DNA of 64,000 bases from Pirellulales bacterium (GCA_028289405.1 JANQPP010000127.1:1-64000); one strand, 5' to 3'. Numbered from the stretch's first letter, positions 26,165 to 36,006 are shown. The notes: a model not told the origin generated them from the letters alone. A program made the numbers and translations.

Positions 26165-27229
26165 ATGACGCAATCCTTCAAGGCACGTCCCTCCATTGCC
26201 CGCATGCGGGGCTATGTCCCGGGTGAGCAGCCGCGCGGCGGTAAATTCATCAAGCTGAACACCAATGAAAATCCGTATCCCCCCTCACCGGCGGCGATAC
26301 GTGCTATCGAAGCGGCTGCCACGCAGGGATTGCAACGCTATCCCGATCCGCTGGCGACGGTCTTTCGAGAACGTGCCGCGGATGTGTTCGGCATCGACCC
26401 TGATTGGATTCTGTGTGGAAACGGCAGCGATGATCTGCTGACCATCGTGACGAGAACGTTCGTGGGTGAGGGGGAGTGCTTGCGGTATCCCCGGCCTAGT
26501 TATGTCCTGTATTCCACACTGGCGGAGATTCAAGGCGCCGCCGCGGAATCCGTGGACTTCCGTCCCGATTGGACGTTGTCGCCGGAGTTTTCCTCTTCCA
26601 GCGACAATTTACGTCTGGGGTTTCTAGCCAATCCCAACAGCCCGTCAGGAACCTGTTTGTCTCCGGAGGAAGTCCTACGCCTCGCGGAACGTCTGCCGTG
26701 TCCGCTCCTGGTCGACGAAGCGTACGTTGACTTCGCCGAGACGAATTGCCTCGATCTAGTGCGACAAAACGAGCGGATCATGGTCTCCCGCAGCTTGAGC
26801 AAATCATACGCGTTGGCCGGCTTGCGATTTGGTTTTCTCGTGGCGCAGCCGCAGGTGATCGTGGAATTGTCGAAGGTCAAGGATTCCTACAATTGCGATG
26901 CCCTCTCCATCGCTGGTGCCACGGCAGCCATCGGAGATCAAGCCTGGCTGGCAGAGAATCGACGCAAGATACTGCATACGCGAAGCCGGTTGGCGGAGAA
27001 GCTCGGTTCCTTCGGCTTCCAAGTCACGGATTCTCAGGCGAATTTTGTTTGGGCCACGCACGACACGGCATCGGCCCACACGCTCTACGAGCGTCTCAAG
27101 GAGAAGCACATCCTCGTCCGCTATATGAGCTATACTGGCTGGCAGGAGGGATTGCGCGTCTCCGTGGGGACGGACGAACAGATCGACGCCTTTCTTCACA
27201 TCTTACAAAGCTTGCTGCCCGCGACATGA
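26165..27229 (+). CDS. hisC: Histidinol-phosphate aminotransferase HisC
   Basis: A 354-residue class I/II aminotransferase. [13 protein letters not shown] near the N-terminus is typical of HisC, the PLP lysine is Lys213 in [17 protein letters not shown], and NPNSPSGT and DEAYVDF are in place. It transaminates imidazole acetol phosphate. The stop overlaps the hisB start by four bases (ATGA), so the two are translationally coupled. Confidence 0.95.
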   Translation: MTQSFKARPSIARMRGYVPGEQPRGGKFIKLNTNENPYPPSPAAIRAIEAAATQGLQRYPDPLATVFRERAADVFGIDPDWILCGNGSDDLLTIVTRTFVGEGECLRYPRPSYVLYSTLAEIQGAAAESVDFRPDWTLSPEFSSSSDNLRLGFLANPNSPSGTCLSPEEVLRLAERLPCPLLVDEAYVDFAETNCLDLVRQNERIMVSRSLSKSYALAGLRFGFLVAQPQVIVELSKVKDSYNCDALSIAGATAAIGDQAWLAENRRKILHTRSRLAEKLGSFGFQVTDSQANFVWATHDTASAHTLYERLKEKHILVRYMSYTGWQEGLRVSVGTDEQIDAFLHILQSLLPAT

Positions 27230-27825
27230 GCCGAACCGCCTCGATCGATCGTCAGACACACGAAACCCAGATCCGCTTGCGGCTGGAGTTGGACGGCGAA
27301 GGAAAATCCAAAATTCAGACCGGCGTCGGCTTTTTGGACCATATGCTTACGCTGTGGGCCAAGCACGGACTTTTCGACCTGGATGTGCAGGCCGAGGGAG
27401 ATCTGCACGTCGATCAGCACCACACCGTGGAGGATGTGGGCATCTGTCTGGGACAAGCTCTGCGTGAAGCGCTAGGCGACAAGCGGGGCATCACGCGCTA
27501 CGGTCATATGGCGCTCCCCATGGAAGAGACGCTGTGCACGACCGCCGTCGACTTGAGCGGACGTTTCTTCCTCGTGTTTCAAGCTGAATTTCCGTCTCCG
27601 AAGATCGGAGATTTCGACAGCGAGTTGGTGGAGGATTTTTGGCAGGCCTTCGCGGTGAACGCGCTGTGCAACCTGCACATCCTCGTCCCGCATGGCCGGA
27701 ACAGCCACCACATCAGCGAGGCCATCTTCAAGTCCACGGCGCGGGCACTTCGCATGGCCGTGGCATTTGACCCAAGAACGTCCGACGTCCCTAGCACCAA
27801 GGGTACGCTTTCGGAAGGATCTTGA
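27226..27825 (+). CDS. hisB: Imidazoleglycerol-phosphate dehydratase HisB
   Basis: A 199-residue monofunctional IGP dehydratase, step six of histidine synthesis. It carries the manganese-binding motifs in order: [22 protein letters not shown], and [14 protein letters not shown]. It lacks the N-terminal histidinol phosphatase domain of the enterobacterial fusion. Last gene of the hisDCB cluster; other his genes are outside the window. Confidence 0.96.
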   Translation: MSRTASIDRQTHETQIRLRLELDGEGKSKIQTGVGFLDHMLTLWAKHGLFDLDVQAEGDLHVDQHHTVEDVGICLGQALREALGDKRGITRYGHMALPMEETLCTTAVDLSGRFFLVFQAEFPSPKIGDFDSELVEDFWQAFAVNALCNLHILVPHGRNSHHISEAIFKSTARALRMAVAFDPRTSDVPSTKGTLSEGS

Positions 27826-27867
27826 AGCGGACCAACGAAGTCTGGCTCGTGAAAAGATCGCTTGCCG

Positions 27868-29085
27868 CTACGGTGACGGCTGTCCTTCAGGATCTTGCAC
27901 GTCGCTGGGAGAGGCGGCGCCTTCGAGAACCGCCGCCGGTGGCTCAACCACATAGGAAGCAGGCTGCGATACCCGCGATTCATGCAGGCATTGTACGAGC
28001 CCACGTTCACTCACGAGATAAACACGATCGGAAACCGTGTTCGTGACGTAGGTCACCGGTTGAGGAGGAATCGCAAACCGCCCTCGCGGCTGCCCGTTCG
28101 CTTTTTCCAGCATCGTGAGACGCCCCAGGCTATCCTCGACAAACACCAATCCATCGGGTTCGGGAGACACGGAGACGACTTTCTTCACGCCTGGCACTTG
28201 CCACTGTTCGGTCCCCTCCTCCAGGTGAATCGAAAACAGGTCTCGCACATCGGTCACGACGTACACGGAGTCCTCGATGGGGACGGGTGAAGAATAGATG
28301 GGGTCCCCCGCCGAATACCGCCAGCGCCGTTCTCCCGTTTGTTCGTCGATGGCGTACACATATCCATCCAAGGAGGCGGCATAAATCGCGGGATAACGGT
28401 AAGCCAGCGGAGATACAACCGGTGCAGTGAGCTGAACGTCGAACGCGGTTCCCTGCAAATCGGGACGGGTGATCAGCATTCTCTGACTATCACTCGCCCA
28501 GGATACGCTGAGGGAGGTGACCAACGGAGGCGTGGTCGGTTTGCCCAGCGTGGAATACGTCCAGGCATATCGCGTGGGATCGGTAAGAGAGAACGCGTGG
28601 ATTTCCTGCTGGCGCGTGGGGACATAAACAAGCTCCGAACTGAGTCCCGGCGCCAAATCCATCACGCCATCGAGATCACGCTGCCAAATCATGGTGCCGT
28701 CCAAGCTGGAGGCGATATGCAAGCGGGACCCGCTGAGCAACGCCACCATGTCCTGGTCGGCCGCGACCATCGTCAGTGGCCAGTCGGGCCTGCCAATTTG
28801 CGTACTCCACAGAGTTTCGCCGGTAGAGGCCGAAATTGCATGCAACAGGGCGGACGATGTTTGGATATAAAGCACGTCGCCTTGCAGTTCGACAAAGCGG
28901 ATTCGATTTCGAGTGCTATCGATCGGCACCACAGTGTGCCAAGCCCTGGTAAATCCGTTGCGGGCCAAGGATTGGGCATTGAGCAAACCGCTCGATAAGA
29001 ATTGCGCCTCGGCAGGTTGCCCGAAGCCGACGAGACAGGCTGCCAAGCTCAGGAGCCTTGCACACAACTTGCGTTTCGTGATCAT
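27868..29085 (-). CDS. Secreted PQQ-like beta-propeller protein (BamB-like)
   Basis: A 405-residue protein with a signal peptide (ITKRKLCARLLSLAACLVGF..QPAEAQ) and repeated beta-propeller blades with PQQ/WD-like signatures: HAISASTGETLWSTQIGRPD, HIASSLDGTMIWQRDL, YAIDEQTGERRWRYSAGDPI, FSIHLEEGTEQWQVPG. I count about six visible blades. It resembles BamB-type or quinoprotein-like propellers, which act as scaffolds, and no catalytic PQQ residues are obvious. A Pro/Glu/Ser-rich tail ends the chain. The ATG at 29085 is chosen because it starts the signal peptide directly. Confidence 0.82.
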   Translation of the reverse strand: MITKRKLCARLLSLAACLVGFGQPAEAQFLSSGLLNAQSLARNGFTRAWHTVVPIDSTRNRIRFVELQGDVLYIQTSSALLHAISASTGETLWSTQIGRPDWPLTMVAADQDMVALLSGSRLHIASSLDGTMIWQRDLDGVMDLAPGLSSELVYVPTRQQEIHAFSLTDPTRYAWTYSTLGKPTTPPLVTSLSVSWASDSQRMLITRPDLQGTAFDVQLTAPVVSPLAYRYPAIYAASLDGYVYAIDEQTGERRWRYSAGDPIYSSPVPIEDSVYVVTDVRDLFSIHLEEGTEQWQVPGVKKVVSVSPEPDGLVFVEDSLGRLTMLEKANGQPRGRFAIPPQPVTYVTNTVSDRVYLVSERGLVQCLHESRVSQPASYVVEPPAAVLEGAASPSDVQDPEGQPSP

Positions 29086-29424
29086 CACTCGCCTAGTTAT
29101 TGCGACATCGTGGAATTCGCGACTCCGGCGAAGGGCAGAGAATTTAAGGCACTTCACATCCCGCGCATCGCGACTAACTACACATGGTCGAAAAATACAT
29201 CATAATCCGCTTCGTCCGCTCGTGAAACGAAAAATCGCCGCCGTCGCGACCTTTTCTCTCCACAGGCCAGGATCACGGCGAAGCAGTTTCCAATCTTTAC
29301 CGCAAGGCGAATGCGAAACGACTTCGCACCCCGCACTAGACCCCGCGCGGGAGCCTGCCTAGGATGGGCGAAATCATAAACTGCAAATAACTTGCCAACC
29401 GGTGTGTTGCACAAACGATCGCCT
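29086..29424. other. Divergent intergenic region
   Basis: Lies between the propeller protein (minus) and the 1337-residue orphan (plus), so both promoters should be here. I see no RNA gene or strong hairpin. Confidence 0.4.
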
Positions 29425-32400
29425 ATGGCCTCTTCTTCCGGTGACCGCGCGCGCGAGGAATCGATCGAGAAAATTGAGATCGATGTATTGGGGTATCTCA
29501 ACCTGTCCGAAGGAGCGGATGATCCTCATTTCGCGCGGCAGATCGACCGGCTTTTTCGGTTCGTCGTGGAGGAGACACCCGAACAAGACATCCCCCATCG
29601 GTGGGAATTCCTGCGGGATCGTCTCTTCCGACGGTTGCAAAACCTGTCCTCCAGCCACGAACCTTTCCGCGACGCGGGCCAGGCATGGGAAGCGCTGCGC
29701 CTCACATTCGATCACGTGCTCCCGGGCTACACGCGATTTCACGAAGATCTGCTGCACCACCAATCCCCGGAGCTCCTGTGGAACACCTTTTTCATCGCGG
29801 GCGTGTTCAACATGGTGCTGCGGCAACGGGCTGAACAGGACGATGAAGACCGGAAAATTGCCGCCATCCTAGAGGAACTGAACGACTTCGTGGGCTACCG
29901 TCCCGTGGCGGTATTGGAATCGGATCAGAAAATGCAGCCGTATCCGCATGAGCGGGTCGGCCTGATTCCGCTCTACAAGCAGGGGGCCGGCACGGCGCAC
30001 GGACCGTATGAACCGCTGATCCGCTGCGCCTTGGAGATTCTCGAAAATTGCCCGGAGGATATTGCCCATGCCGCGCAGTTCGAATTTCCGCGGCTGGGCA
30101 TGCTGGGATGCGACCCACGGGCCTATGACTTTTCTCATCCGGTGCACCGGCGTCCCAATCATCTGTTCGGGGAATGGGATCCTCATCATTTGAACGAGGA
30201 GGGCTACTACGACCGCTTCGTGGTGCGGCAAATTGTATTGGCAGCTCTCATGGACCGGGTCGCGCAACGGCCCACGGGACGTCAGCGGCCTTTTCTTTAC
30301 GAAGCGGGCGTCGCCTTGGCAGGCATCGTCCTCATGGCGTCCGGAACGAGTGGACGCGGGCCGGGGACACACGACTCTTCCATGAATCTGGCCGTGCTGG
30401 TCCGGAAGATCGCCGCTTATCGTGATGAATTTTACGACCGGTTGCTGGAGACCATTTCCGGCAACCACGGCACACGGCTCAAAAAAGAAGCGGAGCAGTT
30501 GCATCAGTCCTTTGGCGGCGTGCGACAACACCTGAACCTCTACCTCGCGGCACGGCGGGCCAACCAACAGCAGCACGCGGAGTTGGCGCCTCTCTTCTCG
30601 AAACTGGATTGCCCCGACCAGGCCATGGAACATGCCCGGGCCGTGGACGTACCCGCGGTACGAATGCAATGCATCATCCGGGGAGAGTTGCAACAGGCCA
30701 TCTCCCAAATTGAGTCGGAAGAACTGACCGCGGCGGCGGCACGCATTGAAGAAGCGGTCACCGTGATGCAACGCGGGATCCAATGCGGCGCCCTCGCGGA
30801 TCCATGGTCCATTCTCGGCTTCCAGGGAAACTTCAGCCTGTTCCCCGCCGTGGAAAATAGCGTGCGGGACCACCGCGTGGATGAACTGGTCGACCTCGTG
30901 AATGACATTCTCACGGTACAAGGACAACTGTGGAGTGCCGCCTCGGCACAAGGTACGGAGGAAGTCGCGAAACAGTGCGAGCGAAAAATGCGGGAGCTCG
31001 CCGTCTGGTGGGATCAATTTGGCAGCATGGCCGTGGCCGGCATCGGCGGTTTTTCCGGGCGGGATCTGTGGGAGTCGTACCAAACGGTCAGTCGCGCGCT
31101 GCATGCCTGGCATCAAGATGGCGCCGCGGCTGGCCAAATTGCTTTCTGGCAACCTTACGCCGAAGCGTTCGAAACACCTCGCGCTTTCGGCACGACCATT
31201 AGCGAACTGTTGCGTTCCGAGGACTACCAGGCCGCGATGGCCTTATGCATGAATTGGATTGGCCAAGCCGATGCCATTCCCCTGGAGGATGGCTATCAGT
31301 CCTTGCATGATCTCATTGATCGGTGGCTAACGCTGGTGCTGGGCAGCCGCCATGGTTCACCGCTGCTGCCGGGGCTGGAAAACCCAGAGAGCCGCTGGGA
31401 ATTATTGCGAAAATTCTTCGACTACTTGGAAGCCAATGCAGAGGAATGGTGGCAAGTCCCCCGCTTGGAGATCGTGGATCAGGAGATCCAAGACGATGAA
31501 GAGTGGGACATCGAAGAAGAACCCGACGAAGAGGACGAAGAGGACGGGCTGTTCGGCGCGGCTTACGAAAACGTGATTTACCGGGATACCACGGAGAATG
31601 GTTTCGAAGGTTCCCTCATGGACCACGATGCTTTGTCGTCCCAAATGGATCTGGACGACGAAGTGGAACGCCTCGTGGAGCGTTTGGATTTCATTCGCAC
31701 GATGCACCGTTCGTGGGTCCGCGTGCTCATGAACACCATGCCGGGCGGCGGGCATCCTCACCCGTTGCCCGCGAACGCCGAAGTATTGGACTCTTGGCGT
31801 CAGCATGTCGCGCGCCAACATCGAGACCTGCTGGATTTGCTGAAACAGGTCGACCGCTTGTCCGTCGCGGAACCGGAGATGGGCACCGAATCACGGCTCG
31901 AATTCGAGCAACTCCGGATCTTGCAAGATTCTCTGTTGGACAAGATCGGCCAGGCGGCATCGGACGCGGAAGAAACCGTATTTTTGCTAACACTGCATGC
32001 CAGCGAAGCCAGTCTGGCGGAAAGCCTGCCCGATTATCATTTTCCCGTGATCGCCGCTTGCCGCGCCATCTGGGAGGACGTTTCCGCGGACAAGTGGCAA
32101 GAAATTTGGAACAACGTCCTGGAAGACCTGCGGAAGTTTCCCCTACTGTATGCGCCGCTGGCCACCGGAGGGGATCCCTCTAAAGCGATGCGGGTGCGCG
32201 GATTGCAACGGCTCCTGCGTCTGCTCCTGGAATCGCTTCCCCGAGTGGGCAAGTTGGTCGAGACGTGCCAGCTTTTGGACGCCATCCTCCAGATGGAAAG
32301 CCGGCATACCGCCGGTCCCGGTGGGATTTCCGAATTCGACCGGCTCTTCGAAGCGGCTTGCCGGTCTCTTTTGGAAGCGATCACTTCCTCTTCACTTTCG

Positions 32401-33438
32401 GAAGATGCGGCACCGGTTGAACGCGGTCCGGCGGAAACGACGGGAGACTTGCTGCAAGTCATCGAACGCCTCAATCAAACTTTGTTGCAGCGGTGGCTCA
32501 CCCATAGCCGCACCTTACGCATCTCTTCGCTGGAACGCGTCGTGCAGCCGGATCCGTGGGACCGGCTCGTCGAATTCATTCGGAAATTTGGCGCCGATCT
32601 TTTCACGCAGTCCTTCCTTGGGTTCCGCAACCTTCGTTCCATCCGGCTTCAGGGCATCGACGATTGGCTCGATGAGTTGGAACGACAGGACGATCCCGGA
32701 GAGGGGGAATCGCTGGCAGCGGGTCTCCGGCAAGGCTATCCGCGCGGACAAGCAGTGACCTGTTTGGAAATCATCCTCGACGCCGTCCTGGAAAACTACG
32801 GCTACTACCGAGACTATAACAGCACGACCTCGCAATCCGATCACGGTGATCAATTCGACACGCTCCTCGACTTTCTTCGGCTCGTGAATTACTACAACCG
32901 TGTGGCTTGGAATCTACGCCCGCTGGTCATGGCGCATGATGAACTGCTGCGGGCCGGCCAAATGGATGCCGCCGCTGAATGGCGAAAGGCATTCGAGACG
33001 CGGACCGAGGAAGTCGCCCGCGATCTGCTCAAAAAATACGAACTCTTGGCGAAGAAATACGGCATGCGGATCCCCAGTATCCACGACCGGCTCAACGAAC
33101 GCTTTGTCCATCCGCTGAAAATCGACCGGCTCCGCTCGATGCTCGTGAATCTACAACGGACCACTTCCGACGAAAGTCGAGACGCGTTGCTGGAGAACTT
33201 TCAAGAAGAGATCGAGGCTCAATTGAACTCGACTTGCGGTTCGGTATCGGAAGGAATTCCCTGGATCATGACTTTGTCAGACGAAGCGGATCAGGATGCC
33301 GAACGGGTGGAACAGTTGGCCGCGCTCTCCTGGTCCTTGGGACTGCCGCGAAAGCGTCTGTCACTGGAAGAAATCCATGATCAATTACAACAGGCTGACC
33401 AACTCCTGGACGATTCGTCGACGGGCGACGGGGACTGA
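29425..33438 (+). CDS. Giant helical protein of unknown function (1337 residues)
   Basis: I do not recognise this protein. It has no signal peptide and no membrane helix, so it is probably cytoplasmic. It is rich in Asp, Glu, Leu and Trp and looks almost entirely alpha-helical. The first 200 residues contain WEFLRDRLFRRLQNL and PYEPLIRCALEILENCPEDIAHAAQFEFPRLG; a long acidic stretch lies near residues 690-705; later blocks are rich in amphipathic helices that could be an armadillo or TPR-like solenoid. The frame opens at a TTG at 29392, but the ATG at 29425 is a more usual start. It is followed after 181 bases by the FSLD-repeat gene on the same strand. Confidence 0.75.
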   Translation: MASSSGDRAREESIEKIEIDVLGYLNLSEGADDPHFARQIDRLFRFVVEETPEQDIPHRWEFLRDRLFRRLQNLSSSHEPFRDAGQAWEALRLTFDHVLPGYTRFHEDLLHHQSPELLWNTFFIAGVFNMVLRQRAEQDDEDRKIAAILEELNDFVGYRPVAVLESDQKMQPYPHERVGLIPLYKQGAGTAHGPYEPLIRCALEILENCPEDIAHAAQFEFPRLGMLGCDPRAYDFSHPVHRRPNHLFGEWDPHHLNEEGYYDRFVVRQIVLAALMDRVAQRPTGRQRPFLYEAGVALAGIVLMASGTSGRGPGTHDSSMNLAVLVRKIAAYRDEFYDRLLETISGNHGTRLKKEAEQLHQSFGGVRQHLNLYLAARRANQQQHAELAPLFSKLDCPDQAMEHARAVDVPAVRMQCIIRGELQQAISQIESEELTAAAARIEEAVTVMQRGIQCGALADPWSILGFQGNFSLFPAVENSVRDHRVDELVDLVNDILTVQGQLWSAASAQGTEEVAKQCERKMRELAVWWDQFGSMAVAGIGGFSGRDLWESYQTVSRALHAWHQDGAAAGQIAFWQPYAEAFETPRAFGTTISELLRSEDYQAAMALCMNWIGQADAIPLEDGYQSLHDLIDRWLTLVLGSRHGSPLLPGLENPESRWELLRKFFDYLEANAEEWWQVPRLEIVDQEIQDDEEWDIEEEPDEEDEEDGLFGAAYENVIYRDTTENGFEGSLMDHDALSSQMDLDDEVERLVERLDFIRTMHRSWVRVLMNTMPGGGHPHPLPANAEVLDSWRQHVARQHRDLLDLLKQVDRLSVAEPEMGTESRLEFEQLRILQDSLLDKIGQAASDAEETVFLLTLHASEASLAESLPDYHFPVIAACRAIWEDVSADKWQEIWNNVLEDLRKFPLLYAPLATGGDPSKAMRVRGLQRLLRLLLESLPRVGKLVETCQLLDAILQMESRHTAGPGGISEFDRLFEAACRSLLEAITSSSLSEDAAPVERGPAETTGDLLQVIERLNQTLLQRWLTHSRTLRISSLERVVQPDPWDRLVEFIRKFGADLFTQSFLGFRNLRSIRLQGIDDWLDELERQDDPGEGESLAAGLRQGYPRGQAVTCLEIILDAVLENYGYYRDYNSTTSQSDHGDQFDTLLDFLRLVNYYNRVAWNLRPLVMAHDELLRAGQMDAAAEWRKAFETRTEEVARDLLKKYELLAKKYGMRIPSIHDRLNERFVHPLKIDRLRSMLVNLQRTTSDESRDALLENFQEEIEAQLNSTCGSVSEGIPWIMTLSDEADQDAERVEQLAALSWSLGLPRKRLSLEEIHDQLQQADQLLDDSSTGDGD

Positions 33439-33553
33439 GGTTTGACGCGGCGCCTGCTCCGCCCATGCGCTTCTCCTCCCATCGTGTATCACGTTCATTG
33501 CCGCCAGATTCTCGCCGTATCGGCAGGTTTCCTCTGCCGCGCTTGGGGAGTAT

Positions 33554-33573
33554 ACTGTACATACGTCTACAGT
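33554..33573 (+). promoter_or_regulatory. Inverted repeat, possible operator before the FSLD-repeat gene
   Basis: ACTGTA (33554-33559) and TACAGT (33568-33573) are perfect inverted repeats with an 8-base spacer, 46 bases upstream of the GTG start at 33620. The half-sites match those of the enterobacterial LexA box, but there the spacer is 6. It is well placed for a repressor to overlap the promoter. The regulator is not known. Confidence 0.45.
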
Positions 33574-33619
33574 CTGCCCGGCTCGGCAGGAAAATCATAC
33601 GCGACGAAAGGAGTCACCG

Positions 33620-35305
33620 GTGGATTTGCCTCCCCAGATTTACTCGACGTCCCTGCAAGGAAATCCACCGAATCACGATGGCTCTGAACCGGAGCAGTTG
33701 GAGCCAGAAATCAAGCTCACACTCACGATTCGAGATCGAGAAACCCTGGACGAACTCGGGCAGCACGCGGCGGGCAAACCCCGCGAAGAGGCGGCGCTAC
33801 ACGCCTTGCGGATCGGCATCTTGGCCATGCGGCAAGCGCGGGGCCAAATGGACACCGAAATGATTCGTCGCGAAAGTGAACGCTTGCTCACGGAATTGCG
33901 CGGCCGTTTCGAGGAGCATTCCCGCACGATGCATGACCGCGTCGCCACTTCGCTGCAGGAGTACTTTCACCCGGAAACGGGACGCTTCCAACAGCGCGTG
34001 GACGCACTGGTCAAACGGGATGGTGAATTGGAAGCCGTGCTTCGCCGGCAGCTGGATGGTGGGGATTCTTCACTGGCCCGCACGTTGTTGCAACATGTAG
34101 GCCAAGAAAGCCCGCTTTTTCGTCTGCTGAACCCGGAAGAATCGCAAGGGCTGATGTCCATCTTGCGGCAAACGATGGATACCGCGATGCGAGACCAGCG
34201 TGACCGTGTCTTGCGCGAATTCTCTTTGGATAACAAAGAAGGAGCTTTGTCGCGCCTGGTTTGCGAAATCACCGATTCCCAAGGCCAATTCACCGAGGAC
34301 ATGCAAAAGAAATTGGACGGGGTCCTGGATGAATTTTCACTCGATAAAGAAGATTCCGCGCTCAGGCGGCTCGTTAAGAATGTGGAAGAGGCCCAACGTA
34401 CCATCAGCAATGAATTCTCGTTGGACAACGATGGCTCCGCCTTTTCCCGGCTGCATCACATGCTGGCCAACACGACGCAGGCCATCCACGGCAATTTAAC
34501 CCTGGACGATGACCAATCTCCTCTTTCGCGGCTGAAAAAGGAGTTGCTGGAGATCATCAAGACGCACCAGCACGCCAATCACGAATTTCAGGAAGAAGTC
34601 AAACTCGCTCTGACTCGCATGGCCGCGCTCCGCGAGGAAGCGGACCGGGGCACGCGGCATGGACTGGTCTTCGAAGACGCGCTCTGTGGATTGCTGGATC
34701 GGCACTGCCAGAAAACTGGCGATCGTTTCGAGCGGACCGGCAACAAAACCGGACTCAAGCAGCGCTGCAAAGTGGGGGATGCCGTGATCACGCTGGGAGA
34801 GGAATCGGCCGCCCCCGGAGCCCGCATCGTGATCGAAGCCAAGGAACATGCCCGTTACAGCCTCACGCAAGCTGCGGAGGAAATCGCAGAAGCCCGTGAC
34901 AACCGCAATGCCCAAGTCGGCATTTTCGTCTTCTCGAAGAAGACGGCGGCGGAAGGACTGGATCCGCTCTGCCGGCACGGACAAGACATCTTCGTGGTGT
35001 GGGACGCCGAGGACGGCTGGTGGGACACGATCCTTTACGCCGGCATTTCTCTCGCCAAAGCGTTATGCGTGCGGGCACGCCGCGCCAGCGAAACGCAAAC
35101 CGCCGACGTTCAAGCCATGACCACGGCCATGCTGGAGATCGAAAAGCAGGCAGCCAATTTGGGCGAGATTGCGACCTTTTGCACGACCATCACCAAAAAC
35201 AGCACCCGGATCATGGACCGCGTGGATAAAAGCAAAGCATCCCTGGAACGGCAGATTGAGGTGCTCCGTTCCAAACTAGAGGCTTTGAGGCAAGAAGCTT
35301 CTTGA
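33620..35305 (+). CDS. Coiled-coil protein with FSLD repeats and a PD-(D/E)XK-like domain
   Basis: A 561-residue protein starting at GTG with a strong AAAGGAG site. Residues 80-145 are helical and coiled-coil like. Four units with the pattern FSLDxxxxALSRL occur at about 200, 238, 265 and 291 (the last is LTLDDDQSPLSRL). A globular domain from about 340 to 480 contains LVFEDALCGLLD (Glu352), VGDAVITLG (Asp387) and IVIEAKEH (Glu406, Lys408), the Asp...Glu-x-Lys layout of restriction-endonuclease-like nucleases. The final 75 residues are coiled-coil again (IEVLRSKLEALRQ). Architecture recalls RmuC-type coiled-coil nucleases, but I do not recognise the family. Cytoplasmic. Confidence 0.8.
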   Translation: MDLPPQIYSTSLQGNPPNHDGSEPEQLEPEIKLTLTIRDRETLDELGQHAAGKPREEAALHALRIGILAMRQARGQMDTEMIRRESERLLTELRGRFEEHSRTMHDRVATSLQEYFHPETGRFQQRVDALVKRDGELEAVLRRQLDGGDSSLARTLLQHVGQESPLFRLLNPEESQGLMSILRQTMDTAMRDQRDRVLREFSLDNKEGALSRLVCEITDSQGQFTEDMQKKLDGVLDEFSLDKEDSALRRLVKNVEEAQRTISNEFSLDNDGSAFSRLHHMLANTTQAIHGNLTLDDDQSPLSRLKKELLEIIKTHQHANHEFQEEVKLALTRMAALREEADRGTRHGLVFEDALCGLLDRHCQKTGDRFERTGNKTGLKQRCKVGDAVITLGEESAAPGARIVIEAKEHARYSLTQAAEEIAEARDNRNAQVGIFVFSKKTAAEGLDPLCRHGQDIFVVWDAEDGWWDTILYAGISLAKALCVRARRASETQTADVQAMTTAMLEIEKQAANLGEIATFCTTITKNSTRIMDRVDKSKASLERQIEVLRSKLEALRQEAS

Positions 35306-35341
35306 ATGGGCTCGGCCAAGCCAAAATTGCCTGGAGGAGTT

Positions 35342-35524
35342 TCAAGCCTGTTCGCGGAAGGTTGACCAGCTCAGATAGGCGAGGATCGCGGCGCAAATCA
35401 CGAACGCCACGTCCATGAACATGCTGAAACGGCGAAAAGGGATCTGCAAGGCCAAGTCGAGGACGAACACGACGAAGATAATGAGCGAAATGACCATCCC
35501 CAGGATGGTTAAGAACTTCGGCAT
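35342..35524 (-). CDS. Small two-helix membrane protein
   Basis: A 60-residue protein from ATG 35524, which has GAGGA upstream. Two membrane helices (FLTILGMVISLIIFVVFVLD and DVAFVICAAILAYLSW) are joined by a short basic loop, QIPFRRFS. Function unknown, but the strong promoter just upstream argues that the gene is real. It converges with the FSLD-repeat gene. Confidence 0.7.
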   Translation of the reverse strand: MPKFLTILGMVISLIIFVVFVLDLALQIPFRRFSMFMDVAFVICAAILAYLSWSTFREQA

Positions 35525-35930
35525 AGAACGCGTCCTCGGCGAATTATCGCTTAATTTCACAGGGCTTCATTATACTTCCCAACAGTCCCTTGTCACGGAC
35601 GCCGAATTTTTTGCCTATAATATTTATTCTATCCATTTTATTTGATTTAGAGCCTTTTTACAACCTTCCTTAAGACCTGATATCCTCGAGTCCCCTCTGC
35701 GGGCAGGCGAAGCGGTCCTCAGAATCGCTGATAATTCCTGGCGGGCCGTCCCTTGCGGAAACCTAGCAGATAAACAGGCGGCTGCCGAGAAGCGCCAGGG
35801 AGCGAAACATGCCTCGCTTGACCATTTGGCATCTGCTCCTGTGGACCGCCTTCAGTGCGTTCGTCGCGTCAAGAGCCACTATCAAGACGCTTTCGTTGCC
35901 CCCGTTTCCCAAATCCTTCGGTCCGTCGGA
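35525..35930. other. AT-rich intergenic region
   Basis: It holds the minus-strand promoter at 35569-35596, an unusually AT-rich patch at 35600-35660 with a plus-strand TATAAT at 35616-35621, and the start of a short broken frame at 35809. No RNA gene is recognised. Confidence 0.45.
35569..35596 (-). promoter_or_regulatory. Sigma-70-like promoter of the small membrane protein gene
   Basis: On the minus strand, GTGACA (35596-35591) and a perfect TATAAT (35574-35569) are separated by 16 bases. The -10 is about 45 bases upstream of the ATG at 35524. Confidence 0.6.
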
Positions 35931-36006
35931 TCAAGCAGTCAAAGGAACGAACGAATACCATTCGTATCCATCGGGGAGCACGACATCTTCAGCCAGTTCG
36001 ATGTGA
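35809..36006 (+). pseudogene. Possible truncated planctomycete membrane protein gene
   Basis: An ATG with GGGAG at good spacing opens a frame that begins MPRLTIWHLLLWTAFSAFVA, the kind of N-terminal helix common in small planctomycete membrane proteins. After about 40 codons it runs antisense into the end of the PhyH-like gene and ends as low-complexity Ser/Gly. This looks like the 5' remnant of a gene cut by rearrangement, or a chance frame. Confidence 0.3.

Noticed and set aside
29869-31152. 427-codon open frame on the minus strand
   Set aside because: It is the mirror of the 1337-residue gene; composition is His/Arg-rich and no family features appear.
35599-35621. Plus-strand promoter with TATAAT at 35616-35621
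   Set aside because: The nearest TTG-like box (TTGTCA at 35590) is 20 bases away, outside the usual spacing, so only the minus-strand promoter was kept.
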